A model generated the notes under the pieces. It saw only the letters and a program-made list of their open reading frames with translations. It was not told the origin of the DNA and made no database searches. This document shows, one piece after another, positions 51,307-62,103 of a stretch of 64,000 bases of DNA (within the stretch, counting starts at the first letter, position 1; each line of letters opens with the position of its first letter). The position numbers were made by a program, and so were the translations under genes. The stretch comes from Pseudomonas sp. MF4836. GTDB taxonomy: Bacteria; Pseudomonadota; Gammaproteobacteria; Pseudomonadales; Pseudomonadaceae. The stretch lies in assembly GCF_002018875.1 (NCBI RefSeq), contig NZ_MVOL01000006.1:1-64000 (forward strand). The letters run 5' to 3'.

Positions 51307-52752
51307 ATGGCAAGTCCAATTCTACCAGGCACGGGTTTAGGCTCTGGTCTGGACACCGGTGCAATCGTCAAGGCTCTGGTCAACGCTGACAAGGCGGCCA
51401 AGCAAGGGCAGATTGACCGTGGCACCACCACCAATACTGCGTCCATCTCCGGTATTGGTACTCTCAAGTCGCTGATGGCGACATTCCAGACGACCTTGAC
51501 GGCGTTGGGTAACACCACTGAGCCTCAGTTCACTGCGTTTAGTGCGACCCCTTCCGACGCTAAAGTCCTTTCTGCAACAGCCAATAACTCGGCGATCAAT
51601 GGTGTTTACAACATCAAGGTCGATCAGATTGCCTCTGGCTCGAAGATTGCCTCGGCGGCATTCAAGGACGGTCCAAAGAGTGCGATCACCGCCGGTACCA
51701 TGGTGATTACCACGGGGGCCTCCAGTGCCAACACCGCCAAGACCTATAACCTGGAAGTGCCTGACGGCGCGACTCTGGAGTCGGTTGCCAAGTCGATAAA
51801 CGACAAGTATCAGTTCAGTGGTCTGAGTGCCAACATCGTGACCGACAGTTTCGGTTCGCGCCTGGTTGTAAGTTCGTCGAATACCGGTGCTGGTTCTGAT
51901 ATTTCTCTCAGCGGGATTGATGAACTGAAAGTCGATGGCACGAAAGTGATGGCTGGAACCGGTGGCCCCACCGATACGACTGAGGCTTCAGCGACTTCCT
52001 CGGGTGCTGTCGGAGCGTTGGCCAGGGATGCGAAGTTCAGTATCGATGGCATGCCGATTATCAGTGCAAGCAATAAGCTCGATAACACCGTCTCTGGTTT
52101 GTCGATGACTCTGTTTGCGGTGGGTGAGTCGCGGGTTGTGGTCAGTCCGAACAACGATGGCTTGAAAACCTCGGTGCAGAAGTTCGTCGATGCTTACAAT
52201 GCCGTGGTCAACGCCATTACCTCGCTTACTAAGCCTTCTCTGGATGACGATGGCAATCCGACCATTGCCGCGGCGTTAACTGGCGATGCCATGCCGCGCT
52301 CCATCCTTGCGGCCATTCGTGGCCCATTGGCTGAAGCGGGTAACGGCGACAAGTTGACCGTACTTTCTCAGTTGGGCATCAATACCGACCAGAAAACAGG
52401 TGCATTGACCTTCAACACCACCAAGTTCGACGCGGCGATGAACGACAAGAAGCTCGGCGGCGAGGTTCAGAATTTGTTCTCCGGCGAGAATGGCCTGATG
52501 GCGCGGATGACTGATGCAATCAAGCCTTACACTGCGACTGACGGTATTCTCACCGCCCGTAGTGATGCGCTGACCAAGACCAAGACCAAGCTTGCCAACG
52601 ATCAATTGGCCTTGGACCGTCGTATTGAAAACCTCACGGCCGTACTGACCAAAAAGTACAACGACATGGATACTCTGGTCGGCAAGCTCAAAGCCACTGC
52701 GAGCAACATCACCTCGATGTTTGAAGCGATGAACGCCCAGCAGAAAAGCTGA
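51307..52752 (+). CDS. fliD: Flagellar filament cap protein FliD
   Basis: This 481-aa protein starts at ATG 51307 after AAAGGGAG. The N-terminal PILPGTGLGSGLDTGAIVKALVNADKAAKQ and C-terminal coiled coil (RIENLTAVLTKKYNDMDTLVGKLKATASNITSMFEAM) are typical of FliD. It caps the growing filament and, in pseudomonads, binds mucin. A possible -24/-12 element upstream (51227-51245) has the wrong spacing, so its promoter is unclear. Confidence 0.96.
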   Translation: MASPILPGTGLGSGLDTGAIVKALVNADKAAKQGQIDRGTTTNTASISGIGTLKSLMATFQTTLTALGNTTEPQFTAFSATPSDAKVLSATANNSAINGVYNIKVDQIASGSKIASAAFKDGPKSAITAGTMVITTGASSANTAKTYNLEVPDGATLESVAKSINDKYQFSGLSANIVTDSFGSRLVVSSSNTGAGSDISLSGIDELKVDGTKVMAGTGGPTDTTEASATSSGAVGALARDAKFSIDGMPIISASNKLDNTVSGLSMTLFAVGESRVVVSPNNDGLKTSVQKFVDAYNAVVNAITSLTKPSLDDDGNPTIAAALTGDAMPRSILAAIRGPLAEAGNGDKLTVLSQLGINTDQKTGALTFNTTKFDAAMNDKKLGGEVQNLFSGENGLMARMTDAIKPYTATDGILTARSDALTKTKTKLANDQLALDRRIENLTAVLTKKYNDMDTLVGKLKATASNITSMFEAMNAQQKS

Positions 52753-52766
52753 TAGCCGCTAGTGCC

Positions 52767-52803
52767 AAAAGCCCGGCGGCGCCTTTTGGTGTTCCGGGCT
52801 TTT
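52767..52803 (+). terminator. Intrinsic terminator of fliD
   Basis: A 10-bp stem AAAAGCCCGG / CCGGGCTTTT with a 17-base loop ends in TTTT. It lies 14 bp after fliD, before the fliS promoter. Confidence 0.85.
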
Positions 52804-52815
52804 GTGTTTCAGGTC

Positions 52816-52842
52816 TAAAGATTTTTGACGCGTTGTCGATAC
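52816..52842 (+). promoter_or_regulatory. Probable sigma-28 promoter of fliS
   Basis: TAAA-N15-GTCGATAC keeps a perfect -35 and six of eight -10 bases of the FliA consensus, with exact spacing. It sits between the fliD terminator and fliS, whose ATG is 40 bp downstream. Confidence 0.65.
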
Positions 52843-52881
52843 ACTGGTTATACGAACCATAGAATTTGCATGAGGTAGAGC

Positions 52882-53277
52882 ATGAATCCAATGTTAGCCC
52901 TTCGCCAATATCAGAAAATTGGTGCCCAGGCGCAGACCTCCGAAGCCAGCCCGCACCGTCTGGTACAGATGCTCATGCAGGGCGGCCTGGACCGTATCGC
53001 TCAGGCCAAAGGCGCCCTGGAACGCAAGGACATTCCCAACAAAGGCATTCTGATCGGCAAGGCCATCGGCATTGTCGGTGGCTTGCGCGAGGGGCTGGAT
53101 CTGGAGAACTCACTCGACACCCTGGGCGAGCTGGATAGCCTCTACACCTATATGATGAAGCGTCTGGCAGAAGCCAACGTGAAAAGCGATCCCCGGATTC
53201 TCGATGAGGTCGCAGGTTTGCTCCGCACGGTCAAAGATGGCTGGGATGCCATCGCCGAGCCTGGTCCACAGTTTTAA
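52882..53277 (+). CDS. fliS: Flagellin export chaperone FliS
   Basis: This 131-aa helical protein has the opening MNPMLALRQYQKIGAQAQTSEASPHRLVQMLMQGGLDRI typical of FliS. FliS binds the C-terminal end of FliC, blocking premature polymerisation before export. Start ATG 52882 follows GAGGTAGAG. A likely sigma-28 promoter and a terminator separate it from fliD. Confidence 0.95.
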   Translation: MNPMLALRQYQKIGAQAQTSEASPHRLVQMLMQGGLDRIAQAKGALERKDIPNKGILIGKAIGIVGGLREGLDLENSLDTLGELDSLYTYMMKRLAEANVKSDPRILDEVAGLLRTVKDGWDAIAEPGPQF

Positions 53278-53287
53278 GGAGATCGCC

Positions 53288-53584
53288 ATGAGTCTTGTAT
53301 TGCAGCGAATCGAACACACCCGTGATGCCCTGGTCGGAGCCCTGGCCGAGCGTAATTGGGAAGCCATTGGTGAGTTGGACCTGGCGTGCCGTTCCTGCAT
53401 GGAAGACGTATTGAGTGAGGCTTCAGTGGACGAGGCGGCGTTGCGCAATAATCTTGAGGAGTTGCTTGGGGTCTACAAGCAATTACTGGAGGCGGCGAGT
53501 GGTGAGCGTCAGGCGATTGTCGACGAGATGTCGCAGATCCATCAAGCACAGAGCGCGGCAAAGGTTTACCATCTGTTCGGTTAA
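53288..53584 (+). CDS. fliT: FliT-like flagellar chaperone
   Basis: This 98-aa helical protein starts at ATG 53288, 10 bp after fliS, with AAGGAGA upstream. Its position after fliS is that of FliT (P. aeruginosa FleP lies at this place). FliT is a FliD export chaperone in enteric bacteria. The sequence is weakly conserved, so the call rests mainly on position and helical content. Confidence 0.75.
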   Translation: MSLVLQRIEHTRDALVGALAERNWEAIGELDLACRSCMEDVLSEASVDEAALRNNLEELLGVYKQLLEAASGERQAIVDEMSQIHQAQSAAKVYHLFG

Positions 53585-53752
53585 TGTTGAGTTAATCCGA
53601 ACCTGGCGCGCCATAAATTTGACTGTGCACGCTTTTTTGACTTAACTAGTGCTGTTTTCAGATTTCAGACGTCTATAAGGCAGATAATGCCTACAAGCGT
53701 CTAGCTTGCCCCTCATTCTGGGCATTGAGTTGACTAGGGAAGTTGCTATTGC

Positions 53753-55228
<1,476 letters not shown>

Positions 55229-55269
55229 CGCCTGTTTTTCAACTCGTTGAAATGGCTGTGGTTTTTTTT

Positions 55270-55285
55270 AGGCACGGGTATTGCT
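55270..55285 (+). promoter_or_regulatory. Sigma-54 promoter of fleSR
   Basis: AGGCACGGGTATTGCT has GG-N10-GC spacing and TTGCT at -12. It lies about 55 bp before fleS. Class II promoter expected to be activated by FleQ. Confidence 0.85.
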
Positions 55286-55338
55286 AAGTCTCTTGCAACG
55301 TTCCGTTTAACTGACGGTCAGCCAAGCGAGAGAGCACG

Positions 55339-56550
55339 ATGCCCCAAGCCGCCCAGATGTCTCCTGTCCCTGACGCTTCGGGGCAATCGTCGTCCGTAGA
55401 GCAGGCAAGCCGGCTTGGCCTTGAGCAGGCGTTTGCCTTGTTCAACCAGATGTCGAGCCAACTTACCGACTCCTACAGCATGCTTGAAGCGCGGGTCACC
55501 GAGCTCAAGGGTGAGTTGGCGGTGGTCAGCGCACAGCGCATGCAGGAATTGGCGGAAAAAGAACGCCTGGCCAATCGCCTGCAAAACCTCCTTGATCTGT
55601 TGCCGGGTGGCGTCATCGTCATCGACGGCCAGGGCATGGTCCGTGAGGCCAACCCGGCGGCCTGCGAATTGCTCGGTCTGCCGCTCGAAGGGCAACTGTG
55701 GCGCCAGGTCATTGCCCGCTGCTTTGCGCCTCGTGAAGACGATGGTCATGAAATCTCCCTCAAGGACGGGCGCCGCCTGTCGATTGCAACGCGCTCGCTG
55801 GATGCCGAGCCGGGGCAGTTGGTGCTGCTCAACGACCTGACTGAAACCCGTCACCTGCAAGACCAGTTGGCGCGCCATGAGCGCCTGTCCTCCCTGGGGC
55901 GCATGGTTGCCTCCCTGGCTCACCAGATTCGTACGCCGTTATCGGCGGCTTTGCTGTACGCCAGTCATTTGACTGAGCAGGAGTTGCCGCTGGCAACCCA
56001 GCAGCGTTTCGCCGGGCGCCTGAAGGAGCGTTTGCACGAGTTGGAGCATCAGGTGCGCGACATGTTGGTGTTCGCCCGTGGCGAGCTGCCGCTGACCGAT
56101 CGCATCACCCCCAAATCCTTGTTGCAGTCGCTGCAGGCGGCCGCCTCGACCCAGGTCCAGGACGTGCCAGTCCGTTGGCAGTGCGACAGCTATGCCGGCG
56201 AGTTGCTGTGCAATCGCGACACCCTGGTCGGCGCAGTACTCAATCTGATTGAAAATGCGATCCAGGCCAGTGCCGGCCAGGCACGGCTCAAGGTGCACCT
56301 CTACACCCGCGATAACACCTTGCGCCTGTGCGTCAGTGACAGTGGCAGTGGTATCGAAGACGCGGTGCTGGCGCGCCTTGGCGAGCCGTTTTTTACCACC
56401 AAGGCCAATGGAACCGGCCTTGGCCTGACGGTGGTCAAGGCGGTGGCCCGTGCCCATCAGGGAGAATTGCAGCTGCGCTCGCGTTCGGGGCGTGGAACCT
56501 GTGCGCTGGTGACCTTGCCGTTGTTCTCCAGCGCTCACGCAACGGAGTGA
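55339..56550 (+). CDS. fleS: FleS sensor histidine kinase
   Basis: This 403-aa cytosolic kinase has no membrane segment. A coiled-coil stretch (about residues 40-85) leads into a PAS domain (about 85-170), then the H box SLAHQIRTPLSAALLYA (His195) and an HATPase with NLIENAIQAS and GTGLGLTVV. It phosphorylates FleR. It is followed 5 bp later by fleR. Confidence 0.96.
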   Translation: MPQAAQMSPVPDASGQSSSVEQASRLGLEQAFALFNQMSSQLTDSYSMLEARVTELKGELAVVSAQRMQELAEKERLANRLQNLLDLLPGGVIVIDGQGMVREANPAACELLGLPLEGQLWRQVIARCFAPREDDGHEISLKDGRRLSIATRSLDAEPGQLVLLNDLTETRHLQDQLARHERLSSLGRMVASLAHQIRTPLSAALLYASHLTEQELPLATQQRFAGRLKERLHELEHQVRDMLVFARGELPLTDRITPKSLLQSLQAAASTQVQDVPVRWQCDSYAGELLCNRDTLVGAVLNLIENAIQASAGQARLKVHLYTRDNTLRLCVSDSGSGIEDAVLARLGEPFFTTKANGTGLGLTVVKAVARAHQGELQLRSRSGRGTCALVTLPLFSSAHATE

Positions 56551-56555
56551 AAGTA

Positions 56556-57965
56556 ATGGCGATCAAGGTGTTACTGGTTGAAGACGATCGTGCCCTGCGC
56601 GAGGCCCTGGCGGACACGCTGCTCCTGGCGGGTCATGACTACAAGGCGGTCGGCAGTGCCGAAGACGCTCTGGACGCGGTGGCCAGCGAATCGTTCAACC
56701 TGGTGGTCAGTGACGTCAACATGCCGGGTATGGACGGTCATCAGTTGCTCAATGTGTTGCGCTCGCGCCAACCGCAATTGCCGGTGTTGTTGATGACCGC
56801 CCACGGCGCCGTCGAGCGCGCGGTGGATGCCATGCGTCAAGGCGCCGCCGATTACCTGGTCAAGCCCTTCGAGCCCAAGGCTCTGCTCGACCTGGTGGCG
56901 CGTCATGCCCTGGGTTGTCTGGGCGCTGCGGAAGGTGAGGGGCCAGTGGCGTTCGAGCCGGCCAGTGCGCAGTTGCTGGAATTGGCGGCGCGGGTCGCCA
57001 GAAGTGACTCCACGGTGTTGATTTCCGGCGAGTCGGGCACGGGCAAGGAGGTGCTGGCGCGTTACATCCACCAGCATTCCGGCCGTGCCAGCCAGCCGTT
57101 TATCGCCATCAACTGTGCGGCGATTCCCGACAACATGCTCGAAGCAACTTTATTCGGTCACGAGAAGGGCTCGTTTACCGGCGCCATCTCGGCTCAGGCC
57201 GGCAAGTTCGAGCAGGCCGATGGCGGCACGATTCTGCTCGATGAGATTTCCGAAATGCCCCTGGGCCTGCAAGCCAAGTTACTGCGTGTGCTGCAGGAGC
57301 GGGAAGTGGAGCGGGTCGGGGCGCGCAAGCCCATCACCCTGGATATCCGCGTGGTGGCCACCACCAACCGGGATCTGGCCGCTGAAGTGGCTGCCGGGCG
57401 TTTCCGTGAGGACCTGTACTACCGGTTGTCGGTCTTTCCTCTGGCCTGGCGCCCACTGCGCGAGCGCACCGCCGATATCCTGCCACTGGCCGAGCGTCTG
57501 CTGGCCAAGCACGTCAATAAAATGAAACACGCCGCGGCGCGGCTGTCGCCCGAGGCCCAGGCCTGCCTGATCGGCTACCCGTGGCCGGGCAACGTGCGTG
57601 AGTTGGACAACGCCATTCAGCGTGCGCTGATCCTGCAGCAGGGCGGCCTGATTCAACCCCAGGACTTCTGCCTTGCCGGCCCTGTGGCCTGCGCTCCGCT
57701 GCCGTCACTGGCGCCCCGGACCCCGGTTGCGGAGCGGGCGCAGGTGAAAGAGGTCGAGGCGGGAGTGGGTGAATCGGCGGGTGCGCTGGGGGATGACCTG
57801 CGGCGGCGCGAGTTCCAGATGATCATCGATACCTTGCGCTCCGAGCGTGGGCGCCGCAAAGAGGCGGCCGAGCGCCTGGGCATCAGCCCGCGCACGCTGC
57901 GCTACAAGTTGGCGCAGATGCGTGATGCGGGAATGGATGTCGAGGCCTATCTGTTTGCAACATGA
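56556..57965 (+). CDS. fleR: FleR sigma-54-dependent response regulator
   Basis: This 469-aa NtrC-type protein starts at ATG 56556. The receiver has Asp53 ([11 protein letters not shown]) and Lys in YLVKPFEP. The AAA+ domain has [15 protein letters not shown], and the sigma-54 loop reads GSFTGA instead of GAFTGA. A Fis HTH ([19 protein letters not shown]) ends the protein. With FleS it activates class III genes (basal body and hook) in Pseudomonas. Confidence 0.96.
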   Translation: MAIKVLLVEDDRALREALADTLLLAGHDYKAVGSAEDALDAVASESFNLVVSDVNMPGMDGHQLLNVLRSRQPQLPVLLMTAHGAVERAVDAMRQGAADYLVKPFEPKALLDLVARHALGCLGAAEGEGPVAFEPASAQLLELAARVARSDSTVLISGESGTGKEVLARYIHQHSGRASQPFIAINCAAIPDNMLEATLFGHEKGSFTGAISAQAGKFEQADGGTILLDEISEMPLGLQAKLLRVLQEREVERVGARKPITLDIRVVATTNRDLAAEVAAGRFREDLYYRLSVFPLAWRPLRERTADILPLAERLLAKHVNKMKHAAARLSPEAQACLIGYPWPGNVRELDNAIQRALILQQGGLIQPQDFCLAGPVACAPLPSLAPRTPVAERAQVKEVEAGVGESAGALGDDLRRREFQMIIDTLRSERGRRKEAAERLGISPRTLRYKLAQMRDAGMDVEAYLFAT

Positions 57966-58016
57966 ATCGTTTCGCACTAGGCCCGGGATGGGCTTTTGTT
58001 CGGCGTGGCCATGGAG

Positions 58017-58033
58017 CTGGCACCCTTGTTGCT
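58017..58033 (+). promoter_or_regulatory. Sigma-54 promoter of fliEFGHIJ
   Basis: CTGGCACCCTTGTTGCT is a near-perfect -24/-12 element (TGGCAC-N5-TTGCT, GG-N10-GC). It lies about 62 bp before fliE. Confidence 0.9.
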
Positions 58034-58094
58034 AACACCTCACTAACCGCTGAGTGAGTGTCAAAAAATTGCGGGTCGTCAGAGAGAGTAGAGC

Positions 58095-58421
58095 ATGAGC
58101 CAGGGTATTGAATTTAATCGATTGATGTTGGATATGCGGGCCATGCAAATGGACGCCATGTCTCAGCCCAAATCGGCCGCCGTGCCACAAATCAGCGGCA
58201 GCAGCTTCTCCGACATGCTCGGGCAGGCAGTGAACAAGGTCAGCGATACCCAGCAGGCTTCCAACCAGTTGGCCAGCGCCTTCGAGATTGGCAAAAGCGG
58301 CGTGGATCTGACGGATGTGATGATTTCCTCACAGAAAGCCAGTGTGTCGTTCCAGGCGTTGACCCAGGTGCGCAACAAGCTGGTTCAGGCGTACCAAGAC
58401 ATCATGCAGATGCCGGTTTAA
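58095..58421 (+). CDS. fliE: Flagellar hook-basal body protein FliE
   Basis: This 108-aa protein has the FliE C-terminal half: [46 protein letters not shown]. FliE joins the MS ring to the rod and is needed early for export. First gene of a six-gene operon behind a sigma-54 promoter. Confidence 0.96.
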   Translation: MSQGIEFNRLMLDMRAMQMDAMSQPKSAAVPQISGSSFSDMLGQAVNKVSDTQQASNQLASAFEIGKSGVDLTDVMISSQKASVSFQALTQVRNKLVQAYQDIMQMPV

Positions 58422-58436
58422 GGACGAGATTGAGTC

Positions 58437-60224
58437 ATGGCAGAAGCAGTCGCCGATAACGTACCGGCCAAGGCCACCCCGATAGACGGCAAACCGCCGC
58501 TGTTCGGGCTGTCCTTCCTGGAAAACCTCTCCGAGATGACCATGCTGCGTCAGGTAGGCCTTCTGGTCGGTCTGGCGGCGAGCGTGGCGATTGGTTTTGC
58601 CGTGGTGCTGTGGTCTCAGCAGCCCGATTACCGTCCGTTGTACGGCAGCCTTGCCGGCATGGATGCCAAGCAGGTGATGGACACCCTGGCCTCCGCTGAC
58701 ATTCCCTACACCGTCGAGCCCAACTCCGGGGCTCTGCTGGTCAAGTCCGAAGACCTGTCCCGTGCGCGCCTGAAGCTGGCCGCTGCCGGCGTGGCTCCGG
58801 GTGACGGCAATATCGGCTTTGAAATCCTCGACAAGGAACAGGGCCTGGGTACCAGCCAGTTCATGGAAGCGACCCGTTATCGTCGCGGCCTGGAAGGCGA
58901 ACTGGCGCGGACCATTTCCAGCCTGAACAACGTCAAGGGCGCCCGCGTGCACCTGGCGATTCCGAAAAGTTCGGTGTTTGTGCGCGACGAGCGCAAGCCC
59001 AGCGCCTCGGTATTGGTCGAGCTGTATTCCGGGCGCTCCCTGGAGCCCGGCCAGGTGCTGGCGATCATCAACCTGGTGGCCACCAGTGTTCCCGAGCTGA
59101 GCAAGTCGCAGATCACCGTGGTCGACCAGAAGGGCAATCTGCTCTCCGATCTCGCGGAAAACTCCGAACTGACCATGGCCGGCAAGCAATTCGATTACAG
59201 CCGCCGCATGGAAAGCATGCTGACGCAGCGGGTGCACAACATCCTGCAACCGGTGCTGGGTAACGATCGCTACAAGGCTGAAGTGTCTGCCGACGTGGAC
59301 TTCAGTGCGGTCGAATCGACTTCCGAGCAGTTCAACCCTGACCAGCCTGCGTTGCGCAGCGAGCAGTCGGTCAACGAACAACGTACCGCCAGCAATGGCC
59401 CGCAAGGTGTGCCGGGTGCCTTGAGCAACCAGCCGCCGGCGCCCGCTTCAGCGCCGCAAACCACCGGCGGCGCCACCGCTTCGGCCGGCATGGTGCAGCC
59501 AGGCCAGCCACTGCTCGATGCCAACGGTCAACAGATCATGGATCCGGCCACCGGCCAGCCGATGCTGGCACCGTACCCGGCCGACAAGCGTCAACAATCG
59601 ACCAAGAATTTCGAGCTCGACCGTTCCATCAGCCACACCAAGCAGCAGCAGGGTCGCCTCAATCGCCTGTCGGTCGCCGTCGTGGTCGACGATCAGGTCA
59701 AGGTCAACGCTGCCAACGGCGAAACCAGCCGTGCGCCGTGGAGCGCCGATGAATTGGCGCGTTTCACGCGGCTGGTGCAGGACGCGGTGGGCTTCGATGC
59801 CAGTCGTGGTGACAGTGTCAGCGTGATCAACGTGCCGTTCTCGGCTGAACGCGCTGAAGTGATTGCCGATATTCCGTTCTATTCGCAGCCGTGGTTCTGG
59901 GACATTGTCAAACAGGTGTTGGGCGTACTCTTCATCCTGTTGTTGGTGTTCGGTGTCCTGCGTCCGGTGCTCAACAACATCACCGGCGGCGGCAAAGGCA
60001 AGCAATTGGCAGGCCTGGGCAGTGATGTCGAGCTGGGTGGCATGGGCGGTCTGGATGGCGAGTTGGCCAACGACCGTGTCAGCCTCGGTGGTCCGCAAAG
60101 CATCCTGCTGCCTAGCCCGAGCGAAGGCTATGACGCTCAATTGAACGCGATCAAGAGTCTGGTGGCTGAAGACCCGGGTCGTGTGGCTCAGGTCGTGAAA
60201 GAGTGGATTAACGCAGATGAGTGA
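58437..60224 (+). CDS. fliF: Flagellar MS-ring protein FliF
   Basis: This 595-aa inner-membrane protein has TM1 at about residues 37-58, a periplasmic part with ring-building motifs (YRPLYGSLAGMDAKQVMDTL, RRGLEGELARTISSLNNVKGARVHLAIPKSSVF), and TM2 at about 483-505. The C-terminal cytoplasmic tail (ending DPGRVAQVVKEWINADE) binds FliG. A Pro/Ala/Gln-rich loop near 320-370 is variable. It overlaps fliG by 8 bp. Confidence 0.97.
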   Translation: MAEAVADNVPAKATPIDGKPPLFGLSFLENLSEMTMLRQVGLLVGLAASVAIGFAVVLWSQQPDYRPLYGSLAGMDAKQVMDTLASADIPYTVEPNSGALLVKSEDLSRARLKLAAAGVAPGDGNIGFEILDKEQGLGTSQFMEATRYRRGLEGELARTISSLNNVKGARVHLAIPKSSVFVRDERKPSASVLVELYSGRSLEPGQVLAIINLVATSVPELSKSQITVVDQKGNLLSDLAENSELTMAGKQFDYSRRMESMLTQRVHNILQPVLGNDRYKAEVSADVDFSAVESTSEQFNPDQPALRSEQSVNEQRTASNGPQGVPGALSNQPPAPASAPQTTGGATASAGMVQPGQPLLDANGQQIMDPATGQPMLAPYPADKRQQSTKNFELDRSISHTKQQQGRLNRLSVAVVVDDQVKVNAANGETSRAPWSADELARFTRLVQDAVGFDASRGDSVSVINVPFSAERAEVIADIPFYSQPWFWDIVKQVLGVLFILLLVFGVLRPVLNNITGGGKGKQLAGLGSDVELGGMGGLDGELANDRVSLGGPQSILLPSPSEGYDAQLNAIKSLVAEDPGRVAQVVKEWINADE

Positions 60225-61236
60225 TAACCGAGTCGCTACCGCCAAACTGACCCGGGTCGACAAAGCCGCGATTCTGCTGCTGTCCCTGGGGTCCACCGAT
60301 GCTGCGCAAGTGCTGCGCCATATGGGGCCCAAGGAGGTCCAGCGGGTGGGTGTGGCCATGGCCCAGATGGGCAACGTGCACCGTGAGCAGGTCGAACAGG
60401 TGATGAGCGAGTTTGTCGACATCGTCGGCGATCAGACCAGCCTTGGCGTCGGTTCCGATGACTACGTGCGCAAAATGCTCACCCAGGCACTGGGCGAAGA
60501 CAAGGCCAACGGCCTGATCGACCGCATCCTCCTGGGCGGCAACACCAGCGGCCTGGACAGTCTGAAGTGGATGGAGCCGCGCGCCGTGGCGGACGTGATC
60601 CGTTACGAGCACCCGCAGATCCAGGCCATCGTCGTGGCGTACCTCGACCCCGACCAGGCCGGTGAAGTGCTGGGCAATTTCGACCATAAGGCGCGCCTGG
60701 ACATCATTTTGCGGGTTTCCTCGCTCAATACCGTGCAGCCTGCCGCCCTGAAAGAGCTGAACCAGATTCTCGAGAAGCAGTTCTCCGGCAACTCCAATGC
60801 CTCGCGCACCACCCTGGGTGGCATCAAGCGCGCGGCCGACATCATGAACTTCCTCGACAGCTCGATCGAAGGTCAGTTGATGGATTCGATTCGCGAAGTC
60901 GACGAAGACCTGTCCGGTCAGATCGAAGACCTCATGTTCGTCTTCAACAACCTGTCCGATGTCGACGACCGTGGAATCCAGGCGCTGTTGCGCGAAGTGT
61001 CTTCCGATGTGCTGGTGCTGGCCCTCAAGGGGTCGGACGAAGGCGTCAAGGAAAAGATCTTCAAGAACATGTCCAAGCGGGCTGCCGAACTGTTGCGCGA
61101 CGACCTCGAGGCCAAGGGCCCGGTGCGCGTCAGCGATGTGGAAACCGCGCAGAAGGAAATCCTCACCATTGCCCGCCGTATGGCCGAAGCCGGAGAAATC
61201 GTTCTCGGCGGGAAGGGCGGCGAAGAAATGATCTAA
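60217..61236 (+). CDS. fliG: Flagellar motor switch protein FliG
   Basis: This 339-aa protein has the KAAILLLSLGSTDAAQVLRHM N-terminal FliF-binding part, the middle EHPQIQAIVVAYLDPDQAGEVL (about residues 130-151, EHPQ motif) and the C-terminal torque domain with charged residues (FKNMSKRAAELLRDDLEAKGPVRVSDVE). It sits in the C-ring and couples stator ion flow to rotation. Confidence 0.97.
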   Translation: MSDNRVATAKLTRVDKAAILLLSLGSTDAAQVLRHMGPKEVQRVGVAMAQMGNVHREQVEQVMSEFVDIVGDQTSLGVGSDDYVRKMLTQALGEDKANGLIDRILLGGNTSGLDSLKWMEPRAVADVIRYEHPQIQAIVVAYLDPDQAGEVLGNFDHKARLDIILRVSSLNTVQPAALKELNQILEKQFSGNSNASRTTLGGIKRAADIMNFLDSSIEGQLMDSIREVDEDLSGQIEDLMFVFNNLSDVDDRGIQALLREVSSDVLVLALKGSDEGVKEKIFKNMSKRAAELLRDDLEAKGPVRVSDVETAQKEILTIARRMAEAGEIVLGGKGGEEMI

Positions 61237-61245
61237 GGTCGCTTT

Positions 61246-62103
61246 ATGTCGTCCAGCAGTGATGAATCCCCCAGCGACCTGATTCGCGCCCGGGACGTCG
61301 GAGGTTTCGACGTCTGGTCGCTGCCCAGCTTCGACCCGCATCAACCTGAGCCCGAGCCTGAGCCGGAAGAAGAACTGCCGGCGCAGATGGAAGAAGTGCC
61401 GCTGGATGAAGTCCAGCCACTGACCCTGGAAGAGCTCGAGAGCATTCGTCAGGAAGCCTACAACGAAGGTTTTGCCACCGGCGAAAAAGAAGGCTTTCAC
61501 AGCACCACGCTGAAAGTCCGCCAGGAAGCCGACGCGGTCCTGGGCGCCAAGCTGCAAAGCCTTGAGCTGCTGATGAGCAACCTGTTCGAGCCTATCGCCG
61601 AGCAGGACGCGCAGATCGAGAAGTCCCTGGTGGGCCTGGTCAAGCATGTCGCCCGGCAAGTGATCCAGCGTGAGCTGGCGATGGACTCGACGCAGATCGA
61701 ACACGTCATGCGCGAAGCCCTCAAGCTGCTGCCCCTGGGTGTGGGCAATGTGCGCCTGTATATCAACCCGCAGGATTTCGAGCAGGTCAAAAGCCTGCGC
61801 GAGCGCCATGAGGAAACCTGGCGCATCGTCGAGGACGAAGCCATGTTGCCGGGCGGGTGCCGGGTCGAGACTGAGCACAGCCGGATCGATGCGACCATTG
61901 AGACGCGTATTTCCAAAATCATGGACCAGCTCGATGACCAGTTGCACGAGCAGGTCCTGCATCCGGCGCCGGCCGACCTGAGCCTTGAGCTGGGGGCGGC
62001 CGCAACGCCGGTCCCTGAGGCCGAGCCGGCCACCGAGGGCCCGCCAGAGGCGCCGTCGGAGCCAGGCTCGGAGCCGGATTCGGAGCCTGCCAATGCGCCT
62101 TGA
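61246..62103 (+). CDS. fliH: Flagellar assembly protein FliH
   Basis: This 285-aa protein has an acidic Pro/Glu-rich N-terminus, the GxxxG-like helical part [17 protein letters not shown] (about residues 73-89), and a FliH C-terminal domain (about 130-230). An Ala/Pro/Glu-rich tail (about 245-285) overlaps the start of fliI by 11 bp. FliH regulates the FliI ATPase and links it to the export gate. Confidence 0.94.
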   Translation: MSSSSDESPSDLIRARDVGGFDVWSLPSFDPHQPEPEPEPEEELPAQMEEVPLDEVQPLTLEELESIRQEAYNEGFATGEKEGFHSTTLKVRQEADAVLGAKLQSLELLMSNLFEPIAEQDAQIEKSLVGLVKHVARQVIQRELAMDSTQIEHVMREALKLLPLGVGNVRLYINPQDFEQVKSLRERHEETWRIVEDEAMLPGGCRVETEHSRIDATIETRISKIMDQLDDQLHEQVLHPAPADLSLELGAAATPVPEAEPATEGPPEAPSEPGSEPDSEPANAP

